Shown piece by piece: positions 36,632-47,554 of a stretch of 64,000 nucleotides of DNA. A program made the position numbers and the translations under genes. Location of the stretch: the NCBI GenBank assembly GCA_028554645.1, contig JAQOOI010000018.1:434001-498000 (forward strand). Reading direction: 5' to 3'. The notes under the pieces are model-generated. The model made no database searches and was not told the DNA's origin. It was given only the letters and a program-made list of their open reading frames with translations. Source of the DNA: Omphalotus guepiniiformis (taxonomy: Eukaryota > Basidiomycota > Agaricomycetes > Agaricales > Omphalotaceae). Position 1 is the first letter of the stretch. Every line of letters starts with the position of its first letter.

Positions 36632-38115
36632 TCAAGCCTCCGAACCCTTCAACTTTAGTAATACTTTCTTCCCATGTTTTCCTTCCGACATGTCCTTGAA
36701 AACCTCCCGAATCTTCTTACTCGCTTCTTCGTCTGTCTCTTGAGTGCCGATAGTCACTATTTTATGCTCTGGCGCTTTGATCTAAAGACCTATGTCAAGA
36801 CCCAGATCAATTCCAATGAATGATAGCAATCCTACCTTTCCTTCCTTCATCATCGTAGCCAAGAACTTGATCAAGTGTTCTTTCTCTTCCCTCGAGTGCG
36901 TTTTACTCCAATTGGTCTGCCAGAACCCATGCGACGTCAGGTTCTTGAAGATATGGAGGGAGGTAGGTAGTGAAAGAGGCTTCTTGGACATTGCTCCATA
37001 AGATACCAAATGGGAGTCTTGACCGAGAAGCTTAGCCATTGCGGTAGTAGGGTCTCCTCCCACACAGTTCAAGGCCAAGCGGATATCCTGTGGTGATATG
37101 AGAACGGAAGTATACACAAGGTGAGCTGACTTGCCTTGCCACCAGTCCATTCCTTTACTTTGCCGCGAGTGGAACGGTCGTTTAAATCGTCGTATGTAAG
37201 GACCTTCGTCGCACCCAATCCTTCCAGATGCTTTACGAGAGAAGATAAATCATCACTACGCCACATGAGTTATATCTTCGCAGAACATGGCATTTTGACT
37301 GACCGGTTCCGCACAAGATTGATAGTATTCAGCTTTCGTTCCTTTGCTATCTGTATGACGAGTTGTCCGACCTGTATTCGACGCGAAATTACGAAATGAA
37401 ATGCAAGCAAAGACATAGAACTGACTGCACTGTTTGCCCCGTTTTGAAGTACCCAATCACCTTCTTTGAGGTCAACAAAGCCATGCAGCATATTGTAGGC
37501 CGTCGTCGGGTTAACCTGAAAAGTCGTTTGAATTGAAGGGAGAATATAGGTAATAGTTTACATACAGTCATGGTTGCACCATGGGCTTCTGTGATTCCAT
37601 CCGAGGGTAGCTTGATGACATCCCTAACAGACACATTGCGTGTAGTTGACCAAGTTCCAACTTGAGGTCTGTCCATTACGACCCAATCATTCTTTTGAAG
37701 ACCAGTAACGCCAGTTCCAACCTCTACAACCTCCGCAAGACCTTCGTTCCCTCCGATGAATACGGGTTCGTCTTTACTTCCTTGTCCAGAAGGTGCCAAG
37801 TTCGATGTGAGGGTCGGCTTCGATGGATAGACCTAAGAACATAGTCGGTACAATTACTCTTTAGATTGTAGTTACTTATCAACTGCCACGCACTCCTTCC
37901 ACCGTATTGACGTCAGCTGGGTTGATAGGACTCAACAGAAATCTGATATTGACAGTATTGTCAGGCGGAGGTGGGAGAGTTGGATATGTGAGTGCGGTCA
38001 ACACTTGAGAAGGGTCTCCATTCTGTGAGTAAACAATTGCACGATTCAAACGAAGAGCAGTCGTAGAGAAAGGACGTTTGAGGGCAGCCGCAACTCTAAA
38101 GGCTCTAGGTATCAT
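36632..38115 (-). CDS. ETR1: Mitochondrial trans-2-enoyl-[acyl-carrier-protein]/CoA reductase
   Basis: Last step of mitochondrial type II fatty acid synthesis, NADPH-dependent, needed for lipoate and respiration. The N-terminus MIPRAFRVAAALKRPFSTTALRLNRA is a typical targeting peptide; an upstream in-frame ATG at 38145 (MTSYSWTGTR) is possible. Conserved blocks of the MDR superfamily follow: SPINPADVNTVEGV, VFIGGNEGLAEVVEVG, WVLQNGANSAV joined across an intron to GQLVIQIAKERKL (NADPH fold), LALNCVGGDPT, LVSYGAMSKKPLSLPTS, and GFWQTNWSK. The C-terminus KKVLLKLKGSEA precedes TGA. The gene is head to head with the maleylacetate reductase gene, 172 bp away. Confidence 0.92.
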
Positions 38116-38287
38116 CCTGGTTCCAGTCCAAGAGTATGAAGTCATCCACTTCCTTTTCGGGAAATTGCTGTATGGGATCGGCAGAAACGGTTTTTGAGCG
38201 GCAAACTTCAAAGTTTGTACAACTGTCAGTGCCGCTGTAAGTACAATCAAATTTTGGTAGTAATTCTCTCACTACATCTTGAAGAAT
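38116..38287. promoter_or_regulatory. Short head-to-head promoter region, ETR1 / maleylacetate reductase
   Basis: Only 172 bp separate the two start codons, which point away from each other, so the 5' UTRs and core promoters must share this interval. If the upstream ETR1 ATG at 38145 is used the gap shrinks to 142 bp. Confidence 0.5.
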
Positions 38288-39416
38288 ATGAAATCCTTCG
38301 TATACAATGCCCTTCCTGCTCGGGTCATCTTTGGAAGAGGTACAATCTCTCAATTGGCTCATGAAGTCAAAATTCTAGGTTGCAGTAAAGCTCTTTTACT
38401 CACGACCCCTCATCAAACAAAGAAAGGCGAGGATATCAGAGCCCAGCTTGGAGATCTAGCTGTGGGAGTCTGTAGCCAGGCTGTAATGCATACGCCAACA
38501 AACATTACAGACGGTGTTATGGAACTCGTAAGAGAGCTAGGCGCTGATTGCACTGTTGCTGTCGGCGGTGGCTCCACCACTGGTCTCGGGAAAGCCATTG
38601 CTCTGCGTACAGACCTTCCCCAGATAGTTGTCCCAACGAATTACTCTGGCTCCGAGGTAAGGATACACCTGTCTATCCAGCTCACATCTCACATTCACAC
38701 CTCTCAGGCAACGCCAGTCGTCGGGCAGACTGAGGGCGGCCGTAAGACCACTCAAAGAACACTCAAGGTTCTTCCCGAAGTCATCATTTACGACGTGAAT
38801 CTTACGTTGAGCCTTCCTCCTTTAAAGTCCGTTACATCCGGGCTCAACGCCATCGCACACGCAGTGGAGGCCCTCTATAGCTCCGAGTCCAACCCAATGA
38901 TCGACAGTCTTGCCGAGCAGGGTATCGCAAGCATCGCTCATGCCCTGCCGATCATTATCAGATCCCCTCATGACCTGGATGCACGGAGCGACGCGCTCTA
39001 TGGGGCTTGGGAGGGCTTGGGCTTGCGGGACATGCCTCGGTGCCGTAGGCATGTCACTGCACCACAAGCTGTGTCATACCCTCGGTGGTTCATTCAACAT
39101 GCCCCATGCCGAAACGCATACCGTCATCCTACCCCATGCCATCGCTTACAATGCACCTTACGCCCAGGAAGCGATGTCGAAAGTTGCGCACGCGCTCGGC
39201 GCTAGCGAGGGACAAAGTGCTGCACAAGCAGTATTTGACCTGGCGAAAGATCTTGGGGCACCAACTTCACTTAAACAGCTTGGTATGAAGGAAGGGGATT
39301 TGGAAAAAGCTGTTGATATTGCTGTGGGGAATCCGTATCCCAATCCGGCGCCTTTGGAGCGCATGGAACTGAGAAAACTGTTGCAGCATGCATGGGAAGG
39401 TGTTCGGCCTGAGTGA
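38288..39416 (+). pseudogene. Maleylacetate reductase, frame broken by a 10-bp near-duplication
   Basis: Iron-type alcohol dehydrogenase family enzyme that reduces maleylacetate to 3-oxoadipate in aromatic degradation. Exons 38288-38656 and 38708-39416. The first part (FVYNALPARVIFGRGTISQL, AVGGGSTTGLGKAIALRT, VPTNYSGSE, GGRKTTQRTLKVLPEVIIYD, SVTSGLNAIAHAVEALYS) is in one frame, the rest (GTCLGAVGMSLHHKLCHTLG, FNMPHAETHT, then the C-terminus to RPE) in another. The switch occurs at 39001-39020, where TGGGGCTTGG is followed by the near copy GAGGGCTTGG; one copy of ten bases accounts exactly for the +1 shift. No GT-AG intron could remove it. Without those ten bases the length would be 355 residues, normal for the family. 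Assembly error is possible. Confidence 0.8.
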
Positions 39417-39676
39417 AGGGAGATCTTCAGATTGTTATTTAAACTTGAGTAGTCTTAAGCGATCCTGTCGTGGTGCATGATGACATTGACAAGGTCAATG
39501 CCGCGGGAGAGAAGCTATGCATGAGAGTAGAATTTTGGTAGCCAAAAAGAATCACCTGTAGGCTGTTACCAGCACATGCTCATACTCTTACTGTGGGTGC
39601 AGAGAATACCTGACACACTGTCGCTGACCATTGAATTAAATAGAATGATACCCAACCACAACAAAGCACTGTAAAG
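39417..39676. terminator. Convergent 3' flanks of maleylacetate reductase and p24 genes
   Basis: 260 bp between converging genes, AT-richer than the coding sequence, containing candidate AATAAA-like signals such as AATTAAATAG near 39633. Exact polyadenylation sites cannot be read from sequence alone. Confidence 0.3.
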
Positions 39677-40502
39677 CTAGCGCGATTTTCGATCCTCAAA
39701 GAAGTTCTAACGCAAACATCTCGTCAAGGTAACTCAGACGACGAAGAGAGGAAAATACACGTACCTTCAAATGTCGTAGCTGCCACACACACGTAACCAC
39801 CAGCACGACAATCTGCGCAACACTGTACCATACAGCCCTAGAATTCGTAGCCTCACTTAGATCCCTATAATCCGCTTCTCGCTCCCTCTGATATTGTTGC
39901 TCTCTCCTGATATCCTCCAACTTCTGATTCAGATCCCGTATCTTGGCTGCGAGTTCGGAAACGTGTGTCCGGTCGTGGTCAGCATCGGCACGCGCATTAC
40001 CGACAGTGATATCGATGTACATGCGTATGTGTGTAGAAGTGAACCATGAAGTATAGTTCGTGGATAAGCAAATTGAGTGGTCGCCTGCTTCGTGTGAAGT
40101 GAAAGTGAATCTGCCCTCTGAAGGGCCTTTGGTCTTGACAACAGTGTGAGCGGATTCTACTTCCTGTATCGTTTGTGCGTGGTGAGTAATGTGTGTATTA
40201 TGCATTCGGATTTCGCGCACCTCGACCTCTACGTGGATACCAAGATCGCTGTTCAAGAGATACTTTTGTTCAGGCTCTGACCATTCAAGAGCTTTGTAGT
40301 GACCTGCAGGAACGTGAGTTGGGATTAGCGCCCCCTCTTGACTCGATGAAGGGGTTTTTCATATACCTTCGACAACAGTATCCGTAGGTAGCTCTTCAAT
40401 GAAACATCTTTTTTCGTTGGCGTCAAGATAGAAATGAAGAGCATTAGCAGCCAGTGCCGAGAAGAGCGTTAAGCATAGCGGCGAGAAGAAAGCGTGTCGC
40501 AT
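39677..40502 (-). CDS. p24/EMP24 family cargo receptor (p24-alpha/TMED9-like)
   Basis: Type I membrane protein of early secretory vesicles that packages cargo such as GPI-anchored proteins. Exons 40367-40502, 39765-40303 and 39677-39706 encode 234 residues. A signal peptide (MRHAFFSPLCLTLFSALAANA) precedes the GOLD domain (LHFYLDANEKRCFIEELPTD, RFTFTSHEAGDHSICLSTN). A luminal coiled coil follows (about 150-195, IRDLNQKLEDIRREQQYQ), then EATNSRAVWYSVAQIVVLVV and one transmembrane helix. The cytosolic tail (HLK, then NFFEDRKSR from the last exon) keeps the FF pair for COPII binding but lacks a perfect KKxx. It most resembles human TMED9/yeast Erp1-like proteins. Confidence 0.92.
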
Positions 40503-41304
40503 TGGAATCGTGAAGCACTAGTAAAATAGAAACAGGCCTGAGGCAAGGGACGCAACAAAGGAACGCAACTCGGACGTGGCGTATTGAGTGTTATGTAAGC
40601 AGATACGATAAGCGCTCGACTGACGCCGGCGAGCTAAAATCCACTCTGCAGGTGTCTGTTTCTCAGAGAAGCTGTTCAGTCTGGCCCAAGAGAATATGTA
40701 TGCTGAATAAGCAAAACGTTGCATTTCCGAGGGGATATTGTAGAAATATGAAATGACTCCGAGGAGCAGATTCCCCTGGCTGAAGAGTCGGAGAAGAAGT
40801 AATTTTCGTTTCCTATAAGATCTGTTATATTTATGAGCTGGCTGAGAAGACAGATTCTAGACGTCTAGACTCTTGTACTGCAGACGCAGATTCCTTGTTG
40901 ATTGCTGATACATATTTGAACTCTGCTGTAAATAGCGCACACTGATCAGACTCGTTAGACTGATGACAAAATGATTGTCCCCCTGGCTTGCCCCCGATAC
41001 TTCCACAACGGCTCAGAGAAAAAGCGCGTCATTCCGGGCAGACTGAGACCGAGTACTGGCAGAACTACATTTAACAAGACTTGTCGAGTAAAAGACTTTA
41101 ATAGAATGATATACTTACTAGTTAGTAGTGACTAGTAGTTGACTAGTATGCTCAACACTAGGATCGTGGCAAATGCCGCACTTACCGGCGGGTAGATAGG
41201 TGAAGCTGATTGCCGGCGGGGAGAGGCAAGGTTCGGTGTGGGAAAATAAGTGATTGGCACTGACCACTCTTTGGAATTGGCTTTCATCCAACGTTGGTTG
41301 GCTA
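40503..41304. promoter_or_regulatory. Divergent intergenic region, p24 / Zn2Cys6 regulator 1
   Basis: About 800 bp between divergent genes. Contains a cluster of imperfect ACTAGTNNT-type repeats at 41120-41155 (several copies of CTAGT/TAGTAG), and a TTATATTTATGAG stretch near 40825. No coding sequence recognised. Confidence 0.4.
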
Positions 41305-44300
41305 ATGTCGTCTTCAGCTAACAGCGAGGGTTCTCCTCAGCATCCGTATCATGTCCAGCTAGTTCACCATCCTACTTCTCATTCTCATCCTACTCATCAC
41401 GCTAATCTCGCTGCTTCTTCTGCCCCAGACCGTCCAAAGCGAAAACGTCTCGCAAAGGCCTGTGATGCTTGCCATAAATCTAAGCGTCGTTGTGATGGTA
41501 CTGCCCCCTGTAGCAATTGTTACTTTGCTAGCAAGCCTTGCACCTATACAGATGCTAATGGCAGGCCAGTTCCTGCTCCTAGAGTCAATGCTCAGCCCCA
41601 GTCTCAATCGCAGAGTCGCGCCACCGGTCCTCCTTATTATCTGCCTCCGCCCCAGCTTCCTCCTCCTGCGCCTTCTTATTCTTCCTTTTCCCCTTCAGAT
41701 CCTCCTCCTCAGACTCGAAAACGTCCCAGGGAGGTCTCCTTGGGCAATGTCTCTGCCGTTGCTAAACCCCAGATCGACTTGGACGCAGCCATGACACGGG
41801 AGTTGACCAATTGTGCGTGTCTTTCTCGCTCTTCGTGTTTCCTCGACGTTCCTCTTTTCCTATCTCCGTCGCGACGGGGCATCACTCGTCCCTGCTTCTC
41901 GCTTACATTTACAGCTTCTCGTTCCGACGGTGGTTTCTTTCCCCGTGTGATGCTTTATATGTGATTTCGATTTCAACTTCCGACCTGCAACCTGTTGCCT
42001 CGCGCTGAGGCGTTATTCGCCATTTTCGGTGTCGGTTGGCTATCTTTAAAAAATCATTCTCTTCTCTTGCGATGCTCCAGTTGGAGCTTCGCGTATTCTT
42101 CCACATTGTTGCAGTTTCTTGACACGTCTTTTCTACCTTCATTGGACGATATGCTGATTGACTTCATACAGTGTTTTTCACGCATGCTCACCCGTGCTTG
42201 ACCATCCTCCATAAACCTTCGTTCACAAATGCTCTCTCATTGAATCAGGTGCCGATGCATTTGCTTTATGTGAGTCCAGGTCTCAGACTCGTGTGTCCCG
42301 AATGTGCCTTGCCTTCTTTTTACCCTTCTCCCGAACGTCCTACTACGCATGCATTTTTTTTTCCTGTCTCTTCACGTGGTTTTCGATCACAACAATCGCT
42401 GACGCTGAGCTCGAAATAACATAGGCCGTCTGCGCCCTCGCCGCGCGATACTCCAAACAGCCTTCTCTGCGAGTCACGCCTGGTCGGTATTCAGGGAGGC
42501 ATTTTGCGGACGAGGCGATTAGAATGATGTTCGGTCCTCCTTCCGCGGCCTATGAAAGCACCAGTGGTGACAGAGGTGCGTTGATCATAATCACAATGGA
42601 TATTTCCAACTAACTGCATCTCCTGCCCCTTTTTTTCCGTCCCTTTCATTGTTCTGGTTCTTGGAATTTTTATCTCCGCGGTTACGCGCCCACAAATGCA
42701 CATGCAACATGAGAATTTCCAGAAACGGAACAGCAGCTTCTTCTTCCGCCGACTTTACACACTGCGCAGGCCCTATGTCTGTTATGTGTGTATTATGTTT
42801 TGGCTACGGATGAGAAGCCCATTGCGGGAAGAGGGCGGTCGTCAAAGCGAAGAAGAAAGGACGCGAGCGTAGAGAAGGAGACAGATCAAAATGGCAACCG
42901 GCGAGAAGCGAGTCAGGAATCTGCTTCGAGTCTTGATATGGATGAGGAGTCGGGTGTATCCCTGCGAGCCAGAGGGGAACGACTCCGCGATCTGACGCTG
43001 CAGACGCTGCAGACATTGGGGATACACAACCCGGATCACCCACTCTTAACGCCTGTACCCAGTCAAGAATTTATTGAGAAGAGTATAGAAAGGGAGTGTG
43101 TCAGGTAAGATCCCTACATTGTCTAGATTCCAGGGTATTCTCTACGCGATGTTGTGTTCTTCCCCCGGATACAATTCTATTCAGTCCACACTTGGACATA
43201 CGAATATACCCTTGCCCTGTGTCACTATGATTTTCGTACTGACAAGACCGCCATCCCTTTCTAGGCGTACGTTCTGGATGATATATATACTTGACTGCGT
43301 ACGTGGGATCTACTATCGGTGGGAGATCCCATTGCTTGGAGGAAGTGGAAGTGGATATGGGAACCGAAATCGAGGCATTTTTTCATCAAATATCTCCAAT
43401 TCGGATCCCAAAACAAATCATGACTCTGCATCCGGTTCGATTCCTTTTTCCAACTTGAACATATCCCGGAATGCTGCGTCATTCTCTCCTCCTATTCCCG
43501 CCTGGGCTTTCACAGAGACAATTCTTGGCTATAGCGAGGCCGAACTTCGCCTGCGTCTACCTGTTGACGAAACAAGTTTCGAAATGGGAGTAGTGTATGA
43601 GTGTTTACCAGAGCACCTCTACCTACCTTCCCCGCCCGCACCCTCAACGAACCTACCAAACTGGCGCACTTGCTCGCCGGGATCAGAGTTGGCGCAAATG
43701 ATCAGGATTCTGACAATCTTTCATAAGGTTGAGAGGACGCTAGATTACCTTTTCGATCCCTCTGCTCGTATTATCATACCCAACTCAATTCCTCAACCTC
43801 AGCCGCCGCCCCAAACTGATCTTCTTGTCGACGCCATGTCTCACTGCCGCAAGATGCTTGCAATATGGAAGGAGGGTCTACCTCCGCATCTGCAGTGGGA
43901 TGACGGTGAGAATGTGATACTGCAGAAGAGTATGCTTGAGACAAGTAGCAACACTGGCGCGTGGTCTTTTTGTGTGATCAACGCACTAGAGGCGAGCTGC
44001 GTGCTCGGGTTAGCTGTCGGGTGTGGGGAGGGATGCGAGAAAGATCTTTATTGCGCGCCTGGCACTGAGGGCTGGGTGAAGAAAGGCAAGATCAAGAGCG
44101 GGGAGTGGTGCAAGGATAAGCTTAGTAAGGATGGCACGAGTGAGCTGACGTGGGCAGTGAAGAGGCTGGAGAGCGTCCTTGAAATGATGAATGAAAGGGC
44201 AAAGTGTAGCATGGTCCGTGAGTATAAGCCTTTTCCCTTCTTACTACATGTTATGAAGATGTTCGACTCACTGAGATTTCTTGTTGTTCTGGGGTAGTTG

Positions 44301-45091
44301 GAGTGAGCCTCTGGCCAATGGTGAAGTATCTCCGACGCGACGACATGCTGGCGCACCAGTGGGTGGATGACTTTGAAGACTACTGTGGAGTCAGATTGGA
44401 TGAGGTTGCGAGCGGTTTCTGGGAACATGCTGCTGCTATATCTGGGGAGGCAATGGATGTTGATGAAGGAGACAGTGCCATAAATGGCTTTGGGCGAGAG
44501 GTGGGAAGAATGGATCAGCCTTTAATGGTCATAGAGGGGACAAGCGCAAACAATGAGGAACGCGAGCGAAATAGAGAAAGAATTTCGCCGGTGTCATTAT
44601 CATCCTCTGGACCCACATCTTCCATTAGCACATCATTACCATCTTCTTCATCTGTGACACCATCACCGCTGCCGCCCTCTGGACCCACTCCACATATGTC
44701 GCATTTACCCGTTCTACAAACACAAACATCTTTACCTTCATTGAAGTCGAGTGGACTACTCAATTGGAACCCTCATACCTCTACTTCGCATTCTCATTCC
44801 CTTTCGCATAGCCCTGGCTCACTTCCGTCGCACCCTGGACTTGCACACCCCAATATACGGACTGGCAACCTGGGCGCATACCCAGCTGGGAATGGGTCCG
44901 CGTCAGGGCCGATGACAATGGCGGCTCCTACTCCGTCCCAGCCGATGTCGATATCATCGATATCCCATCCAGGGATATTATCGGAGCAGATACCAACCTT
45001 CGGGTCTGCACAGGCCCAGGTCCATTCTCAGTCTCAAGCTCAGCCTCAGGCAGGAGGGAGGTCAGGCTTGAGTTGGATGATGAATCATTGA
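41305..45091 (+). CDS. Zn2Cys6 transcription factor with fungal-specific MHR domain (1)
   Basis: Nuclear regulator with a binuclear zinc cluster at residues about 50-85: CDACHKSKRRC, DGTAPC, SNC, YFASKPC (spacing CX2CX6CX5CX2CX6C), preceded by the basic PKRKRLAK. It then has a Pro/Ser/Gln-rich linker with a basic KRPREVS patch. The middle-homology region begins with FFTHAHPCLTILHKPSF (acceptor near 42170) and continues through VCALAARYSKQPSL, TLHTAQALCLLCVYYVLA, RTFWMIYILDCVRGI and LRLPVDETSFEMG. The C-terminal 200 residues are low-complexity Ser/Pro/His/Gln. A 350 nt gap at 41815-42170 holds an intron, possibly with a small exon I could not define. The first ATG in frame is at 41305; the earlier TTG frame start was not used. 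Confidence 0.85.
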
Positions 45092-45554
45092 ATTGGGGTG
45101 ACAAGGAAAGAATGGAGCCGCAAAATAGATTGATGTGGTGGGGTTCGACTTAATTTTATTCCATAATGCCAGGCTGTCATCTGTGAACCTTTTTTCGTTC
45201 CTTCCTCTGTCTCGTGTTACATTTGTTCGCAATACTTGTTATTCTGTTCACTTCAAATTTTCTGTTTTGTTTTTTTTTAACTGTATCTGTCTCCATGCAT
45301 GTTCGCTGGTGTTCTTCGTTGCATTCGTCATTTGTTCTATTCCTTCAAAATCATTTCGTAACCCATCCATCGGGTTCTTGGTTTCCTTTTCATATAAGTG
45401 TGTATATCCTACTTTACAATGTAAATGTAGCCATAGCAATAAACGTTTAACGCTGTCTTTCTTAATGCTGGCTTCAACAAGCTGCTTAAGTTGAGATTCT
45501 GGGTGCAACCTTCAGTAAGACGCTCGATATCTGGAAGGCACAGCGTATTCTGTA
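45092..45554. other. 3' flank of the Zn2Cys6 gene, upstream of tRNA-Met
   Basis: T-rich 3' untranslated-like sequence (TTTTTTTTAA near 45271-45280; AATAAACG near 45438). No gene recognised. Confidence 0.5.
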
Positions 45555-45652
45555 GCTTCCTTAGCTCAGTCGGTAGAGCGCGAGTCTCATAAATTTGACG
45601 AAATTGGATTTCGGCAATCTCGAGGTCGCAAGTTCGAGCCTTGCAGGGAGCA
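45555..45652 (+). tRNA. tRNA-Met (CAT), elongator type, with a 25 nt intron
   Basis: Acceptor stem GCTTCCT pairs with AGGGAGC (with G-T pairs) and discriminator A at 45652. D arm GCTC/GAGC, A box TAGCTCAGTCGG; T arm GCAAG-TTCGAGC-CTTGC (B box GTTCGAGCC). The anticodon loop CTCATAA carries CAT. Stem positions 27-31 (CGAGT) pair with TCTCG after removal of an intron at about 45592-45616, directly 3' of the base after the anticodon, the usual place. The remaining T31-T39 mismatch also occurs in yeast elongator tRNA-Met. A T5 run at 45657-45661 is the probable Pol III terminator. Confidence 0.92.
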
Positions 45653-45656
45653 CGTG

Positions 45657-45661
45657 TTTTT
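45657..45661 (+). terminator. Pol III terminator of tRNA-Met
   Basis: TTTTT four bases after the discriminator base of the tRNA. Confidence 0.7.
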
Positions 45662-46574
45662 GACTTCCTTTCATAGCTATAATACTAATAGGTCACCGCA
45701 CCGACGATGTAGCATTTTGATTCATTTGGTACACGAGGGCAGCTTAGAGGTTGTCTAAGAACTCTGGACGTCCGCTTCATTCGCAAAACGCTTTTTGGGA
45801 ATCAAGTTCCTCCAAGATGCTTGTACGCCAATCTCTGGGTGAGACAGATCGGGGCAACGGAACCAGATGAGGGTTAGCATAGGTTAGCATTCAACGAGAA
45901 CCGGAGTAATTCTCCGAGTCCGCTACTAGTACATGAAAGATGGGAGATCAGGAACAAATGAATTATTGTATTCCACTAGATCTAATGCAGCGAAACAGTG
46001 CGCTAGATAGTCAGGTAGGCACGGTGCTAGGTCATTGTGAACCGGCTTCATTGAGTGTACCAGTCCAAAAGCTTCAGAGGTTGCCATATGGAATCCAGGA
46101 GTTTAGGCGCCATCTCCGTGGCGTAACATATTAAAGAGGTTCTCTCTAGTTCGGACACGCGTCTTATCCTATACCGTCGCAGAGTTACAGCGAGGTGCAC
46201 AGAAAACGTACACGAACTACCGCTTTCTGAATACACGTATGACAAGCTCCCTGAGTGTACGAAATACCATCGAAGCTTCTAGCGTGCATGTGACCCGCTG
46301 TTTGCTGCACCTCGGTGACTGAAATTAGTACCAACGGGTTAGTAGACATGAGCAGAGTAGAGTTACATAGCCTTGCATTGGCCTTTTCCGACCATCTTGT
46401 CTCCTCACGTAACATCCGATGTAGTCGAGAGCGAGAGCTGATAGATCATAAAATGAAGATGTGTGCGGGACACGGCGGGATATATAAACTGGCAGACAAT
46501 CGAGAGTAAGTGGGTTATATATTCATTCGTTTGAATGTCACAGGCTTACATCTAGAATCCACTGCGACTCAGAC
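45662..46574. other. Intergenic region with a TATA box before the ARD-like gene
   Basis: About 900 bp without a supported gene. TATATAAA at 46481-46488 lies 87 bp before the ATG at 46575 and is a plausible TATA box for the following gene. Two close copies of GTTAGCAT occur near 45875-45890. Confidence 0.45.
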
Positions 46575-47150
46575 ATGCCCTGTAGCAAGAGAAATCGTGC
46601 TAGCAGCACCTCGCCAAGAAATATAGACGACTATGCGCTGGCCTCTCTGGGGTATCACCGACAGACGCTGGTAGCTCCCAGGCTAGACTACAAGTTTCAG
46701 ATGCAAGCAATTGCCAGAGCGCGAGGATATCCAGAGCAAATAGGGCAGGTGAGGTAAAATTTCGCGGTGACGCGTGTCCTATAACTGAGGCGAAGGACAC
46801 AGATCCTGGACGTTCAAAGCCCCGTGTCCACTAGAGAGTAAGTATGTCTCGCGGTCCAGCAAATGACAGCTGCACACTCACTGTCACTGTCAGAGTAACG
46901 CACGAGGAAGAGTGCATGTACTATGTTTTGTCCGGAACATGTTACTTTGATTTACGAGGTACGCCGCAAACGCGGCTGTCCCTAAGCATCCATGTCGGTC
47001 GACTTTTCTGAGACTCGATTATTAGGCGAAGAAGATAGCTGGATCCGCATGATTTTACGAGCAGGAGATGCATTCATTGTGCCAGCCGGTTCCTATCACA
47101 GGCACTTTCTTTTGGGCACTAAATCCGACACGTTTAACACCCCTCAATGA
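46575..47150 (+). CDS. Acireductone dioxygenase-like protein, short and with altered metal ligands
   Basis: Four exons (46575-46748, 46803-46837, 46894-46958, 47026-47150) give 132 residues; typical members have about 180. Acireductone dioxygenase is the Fe/Ni cupin of the methionine salvage pathway. Similarity is clear in the cupin core: EEECMYYVLSGTCYFDLRG, then EDSWIRMILRAGDAF and VPAGSYHRHF, which match the family's EEIRYILDGSGYFDVR, D-WIRI, KGD and LPAGIYHRF. By that alignment the family's HxHxxxE becomes VTHxxxC: the first His and the Glu are missing, while the second His and the later His (YHRH) remain. The usual N-terminal MRAYYYDN block and the C-terminal AMRLF/EPKW block are absent. 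It is either a diverged paralogue or a decaying gene; splice sites are inferred. Confidence 0.6.
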
Positions 47151-47554
47151 CATATGATTTATCATTTCAGAGGAATATTGGAGCATTTCGAGATATACCG
47201 CGAGAAGGGTAGCGTTTGAAGAGCAGGAATATGCTTGCAATGACTTGTGATATGAGACTAGCCTAGAGAGGTAGCTAGATACATTTAAAGTTACAATTGT
47301 GGTTGTTGGGGTTGCCAATGTATGTAAGTAAACCTTTTGTTACCGTGGGAGGAAAATACCAAAATCCCGCGAGGTTGGCGGAAGCTTTGTCCACCATTTG
47401 ATCTGATCACGAATAATGCTCGGGCAGCGCTTACCTACCTTCTCTTCAAAAGCTAGTATTTGTGGCTACTATCATTGCTCTACAATGTTCAGGTGGCTCT
47501 GAATACTTACTTTCTCATCTCGAATACTATCATCTTGCCTTGCCTTGAACGGAG
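47151..47554. other. Intergenic region downstream of the ARD-like gene
   Basis: About 400 bp. Possible remnant of a further ARD exon after an acceptor TTTCAG at 47170 was considered but does not match the family. No gene recognised. Confidence 0.4.
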
